DNA from: Paraburkholderia terricola
GTDB taxonomy: Bacteria; Pseudomonadota; Gammaproteobacteria; Burkholderiales; Burkholderiaceae
Length of the DNA stretch: 64,000 bases
Direction of reading: 5' to 3'
NCBI RefSeq assembly: GCF_900142195.1
Contig: NZ_FRAB01000027.1
Coordinates: 1-64,000 of the forward strand
This document shows, piece after piece, positions 54,337 to 63,222 of the stretch. A program made the position numbers and the translations under genes. The notes beneath the pieces were generated by a model that saw nothing but the letters and a program-made list of their open reading frames with translations, was not told the origin of the DNA and did no database searches. The first letter of the stretch is position 1; every line of letters starts with the position of its first letter.

Positions 54337-54370
54337 AAAGGCGAACTCATCGACGGGTTCGCCTTTTTCG
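54337..54370 (+). terminator. argH intrinsic terminator
   Basis: AAAGGCGAAC (54337-54346), loop TCATCGACGG, GTTCGCCTTT and TTCG. A 9-10 bp stem with a T-run, 36 bases after the argH stop. Confidence 0.85.
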
Positions 54371-54412
54371 TTTGTGCGCCGCGACGCCGGACCGATTGCG
54401 CAAGGCGCCGCA

Positions 54413-54439
54413 CAAAAGAAAGCCCGCGCGAAGCGGGCT
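54413..54439 (-). terminator. intrinsic terminator of NIPSNAP-like gene
   Basis: AGCCCGC (54421-54427) with GCGGGCT (54433-54439); the AAAAGAA to the left reads as a T-rich tail on the minus strand, downstream of the gene at 54547-54852. Confidence 0.6.
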
Positions 54440-54546
54440 AAATGAAAGACTTCCACCGATGCCTCCCGAAAGAGGCCATCGCAGTGTAGGCGCGTTTGCG
54501 CCATACACAAATCCGGCCAAATTTCGGCGCGTTACAGCACGCGCAT

Positions 54547-54852
54547 TCAGCTAAAAACCGGCCGGAAAAAACTGCGTTCGTAACTGACGATACAGCGCGT
54601 TTGTTCCGCATACGCAAATGCGGCCTGGCACTCGGGATCGTCCATCGACTCGATGCGGTAAGCCTCATACGCCGCGAGCGATTCGAACGTGAACATCGCG
54701 AGCGCGACATTGTTCGTGCCTTCGGACGGCAGGAAGTAGCCGTGATGCCGTCCGCCGAATTTCTCGACCAGCGGAATCCACAGCTTGCCGTAGTGCTCGA
54801 ACTCTTTCAGCTTGTACGGATCGACGATGTAGCGCAAATAGCAAGTGACCAT
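54547..54852 (-). CDS. NIPSNAP family protein
   Basis: A 101-aa soluble protein with a dimeric alpha/beta-barrel fold. MVTCYLRYIVDPYKLKEFEH and GRHHGYFLPSEGTNNVALAM are characteristic of the small bacterial NIPSNAP group. The role is unknown. The start at 54852 is chosen by homology; the frame is open to 54897, and no ribosome binding site is strong at either. Confidence 0.8.
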   Translation of the reverse strand: MVTCYLRYIVDPYKLKEFEHYGKLWIPLVEKFGGRHHGYFLPSEGTNNVALAMFTFESLAAYEAYRIESMDDPECQAAFAYAEQTRCIVSYERSFFRPVFS

Positions 54853-55090
54853 GATGTCGGTTCGTTCGGTAATGGACAGAACCGGATGGTATGTCAATTC
54901 GTGCGCGAGTTGAATCGTTCAGCCGCTTTCGCGGCATGCGACAGAACGATATGCCAGGACTTCGCGCAGCAATCCGCGAGCCCGCACCATGCCATGAACC
55001 TGCGCCGGCATACAGGGCGAACGCCAATTGAATCCTCGCGCGTTTTGGCTACCATCAACTTTAGAACAATCACTTGTCGTTGCCACGGCC

Positions 55091-55657
55091 ATGCATACCC
55101 GCTCACGTTATCCTCGGCGCGTCACCGGATGCGTCGCTTCACACGTTTGCGCGGTGGCTGCGCCGCGCGTCTCTTCACTGCATGTGCGCGGTTCCGCCGG
55201 GGCTCATGCGCTAACGGCGGCTTTGGCCATCGTCGTGGCCGGCTGCACGTTCACGCCGCCGCAACGTCCCGTCGTCACCACGCCGGCCGCGGCGGTCAAC
55301 AGTTTGACCCTCGACCAGTATCGCGAAGCCGTCGCGAAACGCATCGTCGAACGCAATCCTTCCTATGTGCTGCGCGGCACGCCGCAAGCGATGCTGCGCT
55401 CGCTGGTGGTCGTGTCGTTCACGGTCGACCGCAACGGGCATGTGGTGCAATCGTCGGTCTATCGCAGCAACGGCGACGACGAAGCGGAGAGCACCGCGCT
55501 CGCCACCTTGCGGCGCGCGGCGCCATTCCCGGAGCCGCCCGGCAAATTGCTGAACGGCCGCGGGCAACTCGAACTGTTCGAAGACTGGCTTTTCAACGAC
55601 AACGGCAAGTTCCAGTTGCGCCAGCTCGCATCGCCGCAAGCGCTCACCATTGATTGA
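55091..55657 (+). CDS. TonB C-terminal-domain lipoprotein
   Basis: A protein of about 188 aa. The N-terminus is basic and contains the hydrophobic stretch ALTAALAIVVAGC, a lipobox with Cys52. The C-terminal half (about 95-170) is a TonB-C-like domain: SLVVVSFTVDRNGHVVQSSV followed by ESTALATLRRAAPFPEPPG, the classic VxF-x-DxxG and AL-x-A-x-PFPPP signature. TonB-C domains contact outer-membrane receptors, yet a lipoprotein anchor differs from the usual TonB membrane helix. An upstream ATG (55028) in the same frame is less likely. No exbB or exbD is nearby. Confidence 0.7.
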   Translation: MHTRSRYPRRVTGCVASHVCAVAAPRVSSLHVRGSAGAHALTAALAIVVAGCTFTPPQRPVVTTPAAAVNSLTLDQYREAVAKRIVERNPSYVLRGTPQAMLRSLVVVSFTVDRNGHVVQSSVYRSNGDDEAESTALATLRRAAPFPEPPGKLLNGRGQLELFEDWLFNDNGKFQLRQLASPQALTID

Positions 55658-56179
55658 ACACGCTGTCGGCATGGCAACGCGCGCACGGCAAGTCGCGCGC
55701 TGCCTTGCTGCGTGGCAGTCACGCTCGCTATAATTTTTCGATTCCCCGCGCCGGAGTCTTCCCGGCATTGGCTCACGCCGCCCGCTCATCCGCCGGCGCG
55801 GCGCAAGCCCGATTGCGGCGTTGCCGCGCCATCCGCGCGCCGCCTGCTTGATGACGCTTCCCGATGTACGCACGATGCACGACGCATGCGAAGCCTGATC
55901 GCGGCGATCCGTGCCGTGCATCGACCGGCCGCCTCACAGCCTGCACGCGTCGCGCACCTCGCCGGGTTATTTCCCTGGTATGGCCGCTTTCGTGGGCGAG
56001 TTTTGCCGGCTGCCGTTGTAAGCTGTTGCCGCATTGCCAGCGCCACGCGTGGCCGCACGTCGCCTTGAACAAACCGGCGCGCGACGCGCAAGCGCACGAC
56101 CCGAAAAACCGCCGAGCGACCGCGCCAGCGTGCGACGAAGCGCGGCGCCCGACGGCATCACGACCCATGGAGACCCTGC
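55658..56179. other. intergenic region with a good sigma-70 promoter
   Basis: 522 bases before the MHS transporter. TTGCTG (55705-55710) and TATAAT (55729-55734), spaced by 18 bases, form a good promoter 445 bases before the transporter start. That would give an unusually long 5' leader, or an unannotated RNA. No protein gene is supported. Confidence 0.45.
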
Positions 56180-57487
56180 ATGTCCACTTCGCCGATTTCC
56201 GCGGCCCAGCCCGATGCAGCCGGGCAGAACAATAGCGCGCGAATCATCTTCGCGAGCTTCATCGGCACCGCGATCGAGTTCTACGATTTCTACGTCTACG
56301 CGACCGCCGCGGCGCTCGTCATCGGGCCGGTGTTTTTCCCGCACGGCTCGGCCACCGCGCAGGCACTGTCGGCCTTCGTCACGTTCGGCATCGCGTTCGT
56401 CGCGCGGCCGATCGGCTCGTTTCTGTTCGGCCACTTCGGCGACCGGATCGGCCGCAAGTCGACGCTGGTCGCCTCGCTGCTGGTGATGGGCGTGTCGACC
56501 ACGCTGATCGGCTTCGTGCCCGGCTATGACTCGATCGGCAGCCTGGCGCCGATCCTGCTGTGCATCTTGCGCTTCGGCCAGGGCATCGGCCTCGGCGGCG
56601 AATGGGGCGGCGCGGCGTTGCTCGCCACCGAGAACGCGCCGGCCGGCAAGCGCGGCTGGTTCGGCATGTTTCCGCAACTGGGACCGTCGGTCGGCTTTCT
56701 CGCTTCCAACGGTCTGTTCTTCGCGCTGGCTTTGTCGCTCACCGACGAGCAGTTCCGCAGTTGGGGCTGGCGCGTGCCGTTCATCGTCAGCGCGGTGCTG
56801 GTCTTGCTCGGGCTGTACGTGCGTTTGAAAATCGCCGAGACGCCGGCCTTCCAGGCGGCGATCGAGCGCAAGGAGCGCGTGAAGGTGCCGATCGCCACGC
56901 TGCTCTCGCAGCACTGGCTGCCGACGCTGCTCGGCGCGCTCGCGATGGTGGTCTGCTACACGCTGTTCTACAACGCCACGACGTTTTCGCTGTCCTACGG
57001 CGTCTCCGTGCTGCATATTCCGCGGCAGACGTTCCTCGGGCTGCTGTGCATCGCCGTGGTGTTCATGGCGCTCGCCACGCCGCTGTCGGCCTGGGCGAGC
57101 GACCGCTATGGCCGCAAGCCGGTGCTGATGGTCGGCATCGTCGCGGCGATCCTGTCGGGCTTCACGATGGCGCCGCTGCTCGGCAGCGGACAGACGCAGC
57201 TCGTGCTGCTGTTCCTCGTGATCGAACTGTTCCTGATGGGCGTGACCTTCGCGCCGATGGGCGCGCTGCTGCCCGAGCTTTTCCCCACCAACGTGCGTTA
57301 TACCGGCGCGGGCGTGTCGTACAACCTCGGCGGGATTCTCGGCGCATCGGTCGCGCCGTATATCGCGCAGATGCTGGCCGCGCGCGGCGGGCTGCCGTGG
57401 GTCGGCGCGTATGTGTCGATCGCGGCGGCGGTCAGCATGATCGGCGTGCTGTGCATGCGCGAGACGCGCGACACGCGGTTGATGTAA
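56180..57487 (+). CDS. MFS transporter, metabolite:H+ symporter (MHS) type
   Basis: A 435-aa inner-membrane carrier with 12 hydrophobic segments. FASFIGTAIEFYDFYVYATA at the N-terminus, RPIGSFLFGHFGDRIGRK between helices 2 and 3, and GGEWGGAALLATENAP are signatures of the MHS family (ShiA, ProP, KgtP and relatives). It imports an organic acid or osmolyte with protons; which one is not evident. It is a single gene. Confidence 0.9.
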   Translation: MSTSPISAAQPDAAGQNNSARIIFASFIGTAIEFYDFYVYATAAALVIGPVFFPHGSATAQALSAFVTFGIAFVARPIGSFLFGHFGDRIGRKSTLVASLLVMGVSTTLIGFVPGYDSIGSLAPILLCILRFGQGIGLGGEWGGAALLATENAPAGKRGWFGMFPQLGPSVGFLASNGLFFALALSLTDEQFRSWGWRVPFIVSAVLVLLGLYVRLKIAETPAFQAAIERKERVKVPIATLLSQHWLPTLLGALAMVVCYTLFYNATTFSLSYGVSVLHIPRQTFLGLLCIAVVFMALATPLSAWASDRYGRKPVLMVGIVAAILSGFTMAPLLGSGQTQLVLLFLVIELFLMGVTFAPMGALLPELFPTNVRYTGAGVSYNLGGILGASVAPYIAQMLAARGGLPWVGAYVSIAAAVSMIGVLCMRETRDTRLM

Positions 57488-57578
57488 CGACGAGCGCCAA
57501 CGTGCTTCGCCGTCTTGCGCGTCTTCTTGACTTGCCTATACTCGTTTCCAAAGACCCTAAGGCAAGCAGGGAGGCTGG

Positions 57579-57758
57579 ATGAATATTCATCTCCACAACG
57601 CGGATATCGTGATAATCATCGCGCTGGCGCTGCTATGCGCATTATTGCTGGCGTTGCGCTTTCGCCCGGCGACCTGGAAGGGCATCGTCGTCGAGGCGCT
57701 GGCGGCGAACGCGGCGGCCGTCACGGCCGTGCTCGCATTCGAAATGCTGCTGGCTTGA
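57579..57758 (+). CDS. small membrane protein
   Basis: A 59-aa protein, MNIHLHNADIVIIIALALLC then a short basic loop (RFRPATWKG) and a second hydrophobic helix rich in Ala. It should cross the inner membrane twice. AGGGAGG five bases before the ATG is one of the best ribosome binding sites in the window, which supports a real gene. Function unknown. Confidence 0.6.
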   Translation: MNIHLHNADIVIIIALALLCALLLALRFRPATWKGIVVEALAANAAAVTAVLAFEMLLA

Positions 57759-57846
57759 CACGCTTCGGTGCTGCGGCGCCGCACGGGCTTCGCGCCGCAT
57801 CTGAACCTCGGTTCAGATGCGCGCCAGCCATCTTTACGCCATACCC

Positions 57847-57984
57847 TTACCGATAGTAGTAACCGCCGTGATGGTAATAACCGCCACCGCCGTAGTAGTA
57901 GCCAGGCGCGGGGGCGACGATGCAGCCGCCGAGTGCCGTGGCGAGCAGCGTGCCGGCGATCAGGGTAAGGATGAGGCGTTTCAT
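57847..57984 (-). CDS. small Gly/Tyr/His-rich lipoprotein
   Basis: A 45-aa lipoprotein precursor: MKRLILTLIAGTLLATALGGC with lipobox ALGGC (Cys21), then IVAPAPGYYYGGGGYYHHGG and YYYR. The mature peptide is only about 25 residues, made of Gly, Tyr and His. GGAGAA lies before the ATG at 57984. Similar tiny glycine/tyrosine lipoproteins are frequent in Burkholderia; function is unknown. Compare the short lipoprotein at 61166-61276. Confidence 0.6.
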   Translation of the reverse strand: MKRLILTLIAGTLLATALGGCIVAPAPGYYYGGGGYYHHGGYYYR

Positions 57985-58534
57985 GTTGTTCTCCGTCGAG
58001 TCAGATTTCATTCGAGCTGAAATCCCGAATGACCCGATTGGACACGACGACGCCCCACGCGGGCGTTGCGATTTGTAAGCGAACATCACGAAGGTGTTAC
58101 ACGCTCCGAACACGTGACAGCGGCGGGGGAAGATGGCCGCCGCGCGCTCACCTCGTAGGGGAACACAGCCTATACTGATTTAAGGACGTTCCAGCGGCAC
58201 GAACCCCGCCGGTGGCCGTTTCGCCGCCAGGAGTCAAGTCGGCAAGCGGCGGGTCAGCGCGTTCGCGCACCATGCGCGTGCGGACGACCCGGCAAAAGAA
58301 GTCCGCGCGGCTCATACCGCGCTCAACGAATAGCGACAGATTTAACAGGCGTGTAATGCACGGCGCCTGATCTGAACCGCCCGGCGCGATCGGCTGACTG
58401 ACGGCCTATCAATGCCTTTGCGCCCGTAGTTCCCCGACGCGGGCGCTTTCTGGAGGCGTTACGCGGCAATGCCCATTCGGGCTGACTGCGCGTCGCGCCT
58501 CTATTTTTTGGCAAACGATTGCCGGACCCGGCGT
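57985..58534. other. intergenic region
   Basis: About 550 bases between the small lipoprotein and waaC genes. An inverted repeat GCGCCCG (58420-58426) with CGGGCGC (58440-58446) has no T-run on the minus strand, so it is at best a weak terminator for waaC. No gene is supported. Confidence 0.35.
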
Positions 58535-59539
58535 TCAGGCGGTGGTCGAGCCGTGCTGTAAATCGGCGACACGCGGCTCGCCATGCACGTAGTCGATCGC
58601 CTCGAGCGCGGCGCTGATCGGCGGCACCGAATGGCCGTCGCCGATCGAGATCGAACGGAACGGCGACTCGATCCCGCAGTGCGCGGGCGACGTCGACACG
58701 AAAATCATCACCGTGCGCTTCTGCAGCGCGTGCGCAAGATGGACGAAGCCGGTGTCGGTGCCGACCACCAGCGCGCACGCGTCGATCATCTGGGCGATGC
58801 CGGTCACGCTCATTTTCGGCAAGACGGCCGAGCCGGGCACCTGCGAGGCGATTTGCTCCGCCTCGGCGCGCTCGCCTTCCGAACCCCACGGCAGCACCAC
58901 GTGGAAGCCGCGCTGCGTCAATTCACGCCCGACCGCCGCCCAATGGGTCGACGGCCACTTCTTGTCGTCCTTGGAGGTGGCGTGAAAGAGCGCCGCGACC
59001 GGCGCGCTAATGGACTCGAACGGCGGCCGGGCCGGCTCGGGCAAGCGCAGGTTGTAAATGGGCGGGCCTTCGACCTCGTAGCCGAGCGCTTCACCCGTGC
59101 TGATGCGCATGCCGTGCCACGCATTGCATTTCGGACGCGGACCGAAGCGCCCCGTGTAAGCGAACGCCGCGCCGCGCTCGCCGAGGTCTTGCGACTGATA
59201 GCCGATCCGCCGCGACGAACGCGCCAGAAAGGCGATGATCGCGCTCTTGTATACGCCGTGAATGTCGATGATGAAATCGTAACGATAGGCGCGCAGTTCC
59301 GCGATCGACGCCGCGATCGCCCGGAAATCGCCCCACCGGCGCGCTTTCTTGAAGCGGCGCAACGGCGCGCAAAGCACGCGGTCGACACTCTGGCTCCATT
59401 GCACCACTTCGGCGAATGCTTCGTCGGCTGCCCAGTCAACCTGAACGCCGGGATATGCGCGTTTGATGTCGGCCACGACCGGCAACGCCTGCACGATATC
59501 GCCGAGTGAGGTGACCTTGACGATAAGGACTCGCTTCAT
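58535..59539 (-). CDS. waaC: lipopolysaccharide heptosyltransferase I
   Basis: Adds the first heptose to Kdo in the LPS inner core, on the cytoplasmic face of the inner membrane. The 334-aa GT9-family enzyme starts MKRVLIVKVTSLGDIVQALP and has WAADEAFAEVV, LFHATSKDDKKWPSTHWAAV (acceptor and nucleotide region) and VVGTDTGFVHLAHAL, the conserved ADP-heptose site. Length and motifs are normal. It is divergent from the ClC channel gene. Confidence 0.9.
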   Translation of the reverse strand: MKRVLIVKVTSLGDIVQALPVVADIKRAYPGVQVDWAADEAFAEVVQWSQSVDRVLCAPLRRFKKARRWGDFRAIAASIAELRAYRYDFIIDIHGVYKSAIIAFLARSSRRIGYQSQDLGERGAAFAYTGRFGPRPKCNAWHGMRISTGEALGYEVEGPPIYNLRLPEPARPPFESISAPVAALFHATSKDDKKWPSTHWAAVGRELTQRGFHVVLPWGSEGERAEAEQIASQVPGSAVLPKMSVTGIAQMIDACALVVGTDTGFVHLAHALQKRTVMIFVSTSPAHCGIESPFRSISIGDGHSVPPISAALEAIDYVHGEPRVADLQHGSTTA

Positions 59540-59753
59540 TAATGACCTGTTGGTTGTTCGAACGTCGAGGCATTTTAGCCGACGATTGAAATGTTCCTTA
59601 CCGAACGCCGCAGCGCGCCGGGCCTGGCATCACTACGGCGTATTACACGCGATGCCTTACAACCAGCCCTTTTACTCCATTTCTAAACGCTTTCACACCG
59701 TTTCGCCGATTCAGCGAGCGATATAATTTTCCCTTTTGCGCCAGCACACCGCC

Positions 59754-61172
59754 ATGTCCAGGGCATTGCCTCCGCTTTCTTCCGCCATCGTCCGTCGCGC
59801 AAGACGTTTGTGGCGGCAATACGGCGTGTTCTGGCTCGGCGCGATCGCGGTCGGCCTCATCGCGGTGCTGTACGCGAGGCTGATCGATTGGGGCTACGGC
59901 GAATTTCGCGCGATGCAGCAACGGCACGTGTGGGCGCCGTTGCTCGTCACGCCGGCGGTCGCGGCGCTCGCCGTCTGGCTCACGCGCAAGTTCTTTCGCG
60001 GCGCCGAAGGCAGCGGCATTCCGCAAGTGATCGCCACGCTGCATGCGAAACCCGGCGAATACGGCGCGCGGCTGCTGTCGTTCAGGATTCTGTTCGGCAA
60101 GATCGCCGTGTCGTTTCTGGCGATTCTGGGCGGCTTCACGATCGGTCGCGAAGGGCCCACCGTGCAGGTGGGCGCGGCGCTGATGTTCAATCTGCGGCGG
60201 CTCTATCCGCGCTCGAACGCGCTGATCGAGCGGCAACTGGTGCTGGCCGGCGCGGCGGCGGGCTTGTCGGCGGCGTTCAATACGCCGTTGGCGGGCATCG
60301 TGTTCGCCATCGAGGAATTGACGCGCAGCTTCGAGGCGCGCGCGAGCGGCGTGTTGATCACCGCGATCATCATCGCCGGCGTGATCGCGCTCGGGCTGAA
60401 CGGCAACTACACGTATTTCGGCACCATCCAGATCGGCGCGCACTTCCCCGATCTGCTCGCGCTCGCGGTGCTGCTCACGGCGATCGTCACCGGCATCGCG
60501 GGCGGCGTGTTCGGCTGGCTGCTGCTGAACACCGCGCGCTGGATTCCGGGGCCGCTGCGTCAATTGCATGGCGAGCGGCCGGTCGTGTTCGCGGCGCTGT
60601 GCGGTTTCGTGATCGCGGTGGTCGGCCTGATTTCAGGCGGCACGACCTTCGGCAGCGGCTATGCGGAAGCGCGCGGCTTGCTCGACGGACACGCGCAGTT
60701 GTCCGTGTTCTATCCGTTTCTGAAGATGATCTCGATGGTCGGCTCGTATCTGCCCGGCATTCCGGGCGGCATCTTCGCGCCTTCGCTATCGATCGGCGCG
60801 GGCTTCGGCAATCTGCTGCACATGGTGTTCGGCTCGATGCAATTGCCGATGCTGATCGCGCTCGCGATGGTCGGCTATCTGGCCGCGGTCACGCAGTCGC
60901 CGATCACGTCGTTCGTGATTGTCATGGAGATGATCGACGGTCACGCGCTCGTGATCTCGCTGATGGCCACTGCGCTGATTGCGAGCCGCGTAGCGCGCTT
61001 TTTCGCGCCGCCGCTGTATGAGTCGCTGGCGGAGCGTTATAGGGCGCCGCTGCCGCAGCCGGCGCCCGCCCCTGTGCCGGAGGTGCCCGAGGTCGAGGTG
61101 CCCGGACCCGTCGCCGAGGAAATCGCCGGCGACGCGTCCGCTAACGACGACGCCGGCGCCCCGCGTCAATAG
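59754..61172 (+). CDS. ClC-type chloride channel or H+/Cl- antiporter
   Basis: A 472-aa inner-membrane protein with about 10-12 hydrophobic segments. The three selectivity motifs are present: GSGIPQV, GREGPTVQ (gating Glu) and GIPGGIFAPSLSIG. A proline-rich, acidic C-terminal tail (VPEVPEVEVPGPVAEE) follows the last helix. No CBS domains are present. A TATAAT lies at 59722-59727. The ATG at 59754 is chosen; a TTG at 59736 is also in frame. Confidence 0.9.
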   Translation: MSRALPPLSSAIVRRARRLWRQYGVFWLGAIAVGLIAVLYARLIDWGYGEFRAMQQRHVWAPLLVTPAVAALAVWLTRKFFRGAEGSGIPQVIATLHAKPGEYGARLLSFRILFGKIAVSFLAILGGFTIGREGPTVQVGAALMFNLRRLYPRSNALIERQLVLAGAAAGLSAAFNTPLAGIVFAIEELTRSFEARASGVLITAIIIAGVIALGLNGNYTYFGTIQIGAHFPDLLALAVLLTAIVTGIAGGVFGWLLLNTARWIPGPLRQLHGERPVVFAALCGFVIAVVGLISGGTTFGSGYAEARGLLDGHAQLSVFYPFLKMISMVGSYLPGIPGGIFAPSLSIGAGFGNLLHMVFGSMQLPMLIALAMVGYLAAVTQSPITSFVIVMEMIDGHALVISLMATALIASRVARFFAPPLYESLAERYRAPLPQPAPAPVPEVPEVEVPGPVAEEIAGDASANDDAGAPRQ

Positions 61173-61276
61173 ACGACTACCGCAGGCGCGCGCAGATAAA
61201 CCGGCCGCGCCGGCACCACCACGCAACCGGCGAGCACGACAGCCAGTGCGGCGAGCAGAAGCAGATTCTTCTTCAT
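61166..61276 (-). CDS. tiny lipoprotein
   Basis: A 36-aa precursor: MKKNLLLLAALAVVLAGC then VVVPARPVYLRAPAVVVY. The lipobox is VLAGC (Cys18), and the mature peptide has only 19 residues, Pro/Val/Tyr rich. GAGGAA six bases before the ATG supports translation. Its last codons overlap the end of the ClC gene on the other strand by seven bases. Compare the lipoprotein at 57847-57984. Confidence 0.6.
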   Translation of the reverse strand: MKKNLLLLAALAVVLAGCVVVPARPVYLRAPAVVVY

Positions 61277-61359
61277 CCATGATTCCTCGGTGACCAGGCA
61301 GGCGGGCGCGGCGCGGGCCGCATGCCGAACACGCCGCGCCCGCCGTTCATGCGTTCATG

Positions 61360-61671
61360 TCAGGCCCAGTGGCCCTGTACCCAGCGATAGTGCGGTCCGT
61401 GCGCGATCCAGTGGCCCGGCACCCAGTGATAGCCGACGCGCTCGGCCTGCCAATGACCCGCGACCCACACATAGCGGCCGTGCTCCCAGCGCCAATGCCC
61501 GTGATCCCACACGTAGCCGACGCGCGGCGCGGGCACCGCTTCATAACGCACCGGCGGCGGCGCCGACGGCGCGATCACGACGACTTCAGCGGCCGACGCC
61601 GATGCCACGGCGGATGCGCCGGCAGCGATCAGCACGGCATTGGCGAGCAGCAAGCGAAAGGTTTTGTTCAT
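61360..61671 (-). CDS. YXWGXW/WxxGxW-repeat exported protein
   Basis: A 103-aa exported protein with a Sec signal peptide (cleavage near ASA-AE, about residue 29). The mature part is a set of five short repeats of the form Y-x-W-x-x-G-H-W: YVWDHGHWRW, YVWVAGHWQA, YHWVPGHWIA and YRWVQGHWA. Such proteins are common in Burkholderiales, often annotated as BcpO-like or YXWGXW repeat proteins; function is unknown. It lies 83 bases before the tiny lipoprotein on the same strand. Confidence 0.8.
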   Translation of the reverse strand: MNKTFRLLLANAVLIAAGASAVASASAAEVVVIAPSAPPPVRYEAVPAPRVGYVWDHGHWRWEHGRYVWVAGHWQAERVGYHWVPGHWIAHGPHYRWVQGHWA

Positions 61672-62032
61672 GTTTTCCCTCTGTGGAAAGACGCCGCACG
61701 CGGCGTTACCCGTTTAATGCGCGAGGGGACGAACACGCTGACCGCGGACGTGTTACGGCGCGGCCTGAAGTGCTACGGATTATTTCGACGCGCCGAGCGC
61801 GCGTGACGAGGCCCATGCACGCGCGCATGAACATGAACCACGGAGGGAAGAGGAACGGCGAGGCGGGGAAACGCGAAAACGGCAAGCGCGGCGATAACCA
61901 CGCGGCGAAGGCGGCGGACCCGGCGCAGCCGCAGCGCAGGCCCGCGCTTCGTCACGTCAAGTCACCACGACTCAACGAAGCGAAGCACGCGCCACCTTGA
62001 ATAAGACCCCTCGCGAAACGAATCGCGACGGA
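61672..62032. other. intergenic region before the min operon end
   Basis: 361 bases. A plus-strand open frame (61815-62000) is Arg/Lys/Ala rich and has GGAGGG but within the coding part rather than before it; I do not support it as a gene. No clear terminator for the min operon is seen. Confidence 0.35.
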
Positions 62033-62287
62033 TCAGGCCTGCGGTATTTCGATCTTGACCTCGAGCACCTCGAGATCGTCCTGGCGCTCGAGGCTCACGC
62101 GAATATCGTCATGGGAAATCTTCACGTACTTCGAAATCACGGCCACCAGTTCGCGTTGCAACGCAGGCAGGTAATCGGCGGGCGCATGGCCGCCGGCGCG
62201 CTCGTGCGCGATGATCAACTGCAGGCGTTCCTTCGCTACCGACGCGGATTTCTTCTTCTCGCCCAGCAAAAACGAAAGAATCGACAT
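62033..62287 (-). CDS. minE: cell division topological specificity factor MinE
   Basis: An 84-aa protein that stimulates MinD ATPase and drives the pole-to-pole oscillation that places the division site at midcell. MSILSFLLGEKKKSASVAKE (membrane-targeting and MinD-binding helix) and the dimerising part ISKYVKISHDDIRVSLER are typical. It lies 14 bases after minD. Confidence 0.92.
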   Translation of the reverse strand: MSILSFLLGEKKKSASVAKERLQLIIAHERAGGHAPADYLPALQRELVAVISKYVKISHDDIRVSLERQDDLEVLEVKIEIPQA

Positions 62288-62301
62288 TACGTGCGCTCCC
62301 C

Positions 62302-63117
62302 TTACTTGGTGCCGAAGAGGCGCTGCAGCAGCCCGGGCTTCTGGTAATCGGTAAAGCGAAGCGACTTCTGCTCGCCGAGGAAACGCGACACGACGTCTTT
62401 ATAGGCTTCGGCCACATCGGTGCCGTCGAGGTGCACCGCCGGCAGACCCTGGTTCGACGCGTGCAGCACCGCTTCCGACTCGGGAATCACGCCGATCAGA
62501 TCGATACGCAGAATTTCCTGGATGTCGGTCAGCGAGAGCATTTCGCCTTCGCTCACGCGCTTCGGGTTGTAGCGGGTAATCAGCAGGTGTTCCTTGATCG
62601 GCTCCTTGCTTTCGATCGCGCGCTTGGTCTTGGAGGACAGAATGCCGAGAATGCGGTCCGAGTCGCGCACCGACGAGACTTCGGGATTGGTCACGATCAG
62701 CGCTTCGTCGGCGAAATGCATCGCGAGCAGCGCGCCCGATTCGATGCCGGCCGGCGAATCGCAAACAATGTATTCGAAGTCCATCGCGATCAGATCGTTG
62801 ATGACCTTCTCGACGCCTTCCATGGTCAGCGCGTCTTTGTCACGCGTTTGCGAGGCCGGCAGGATGAACAGGTTCTCGCACTTCTTGTCCTTGATCAGCG
62901 CCTGGTTCAGGTTGGCTTCGCCCTGGATCACGTTGATCAGGTCGTACACCACACGGCGCTCGCAGCCCATGATGAGGTCGAGGTTGCGCAGGCCGACGTC
63001 GAAGTCGATCACGGCGGTTTTGCTGCCGCGCAGTGCGAGGGCAGATGCAAAACTCGCGCTCGTGGTCGTCTTGCCCACGCCACCCTTGCCCGAAGTCACC
63101 ACAATGATTTTTGCCAT
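62302..63117 (-). CDS. minD: septum site-determining ATPase MinD
   Basis: A 271-aa ParA-like ATPase that binds the inner membrane and recruits MinC. The deviant Walker A SGKGGVGKTTTSA, VIDFDVGLRNLDLIMG (switch I region), CDSPAGIESGA and the C-terminal amphipathic membrane helix (PGLLQRLFG) are all present. It is between minC and minE in the usual order. Confidence 0.94.
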   Translation of the reverse strand: MAKIIVVTSGKGGVGKTTTSASFASALALRGSKTAVIDFDVGLRNLDLIMGCERRVVYDLINVIQGEANLNQALIKDKKCENLFILPASQTRDKDALTMEGVEKVINDLIAMDFEYIVCDSPAGIESGALLAMHFADEALIVTNPEVSSVRDSDRILGILSSKTKRAIESKEPIKEHLLITRYNPKRVSEGEMLSLTDIQEILRIDLIGVIPESEAVLHASNQGLPAVHLDGTDVAEAYKDVVSRFLGEQKSLRFTDYQKPGLLQRLFGTK

Positions 63118-63222
63118 TACCCTTACCTTGTGTTCGTCAAATTCGTCAATTATGTGCGGCCATATTTGCCGTGAAGCGCCGCGTGCCGAAACCGTTCGGG
63201 ACAGCCGCGCGCTTCACGCCGC

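Noticed and set aside
61815..62000. 61-aa basic open frame between the YXWGXW gene and minE
   Set aside because: Starts without a proper ribosome binding site and is composed of Arg/Lys/Asn/Ala low complexity.
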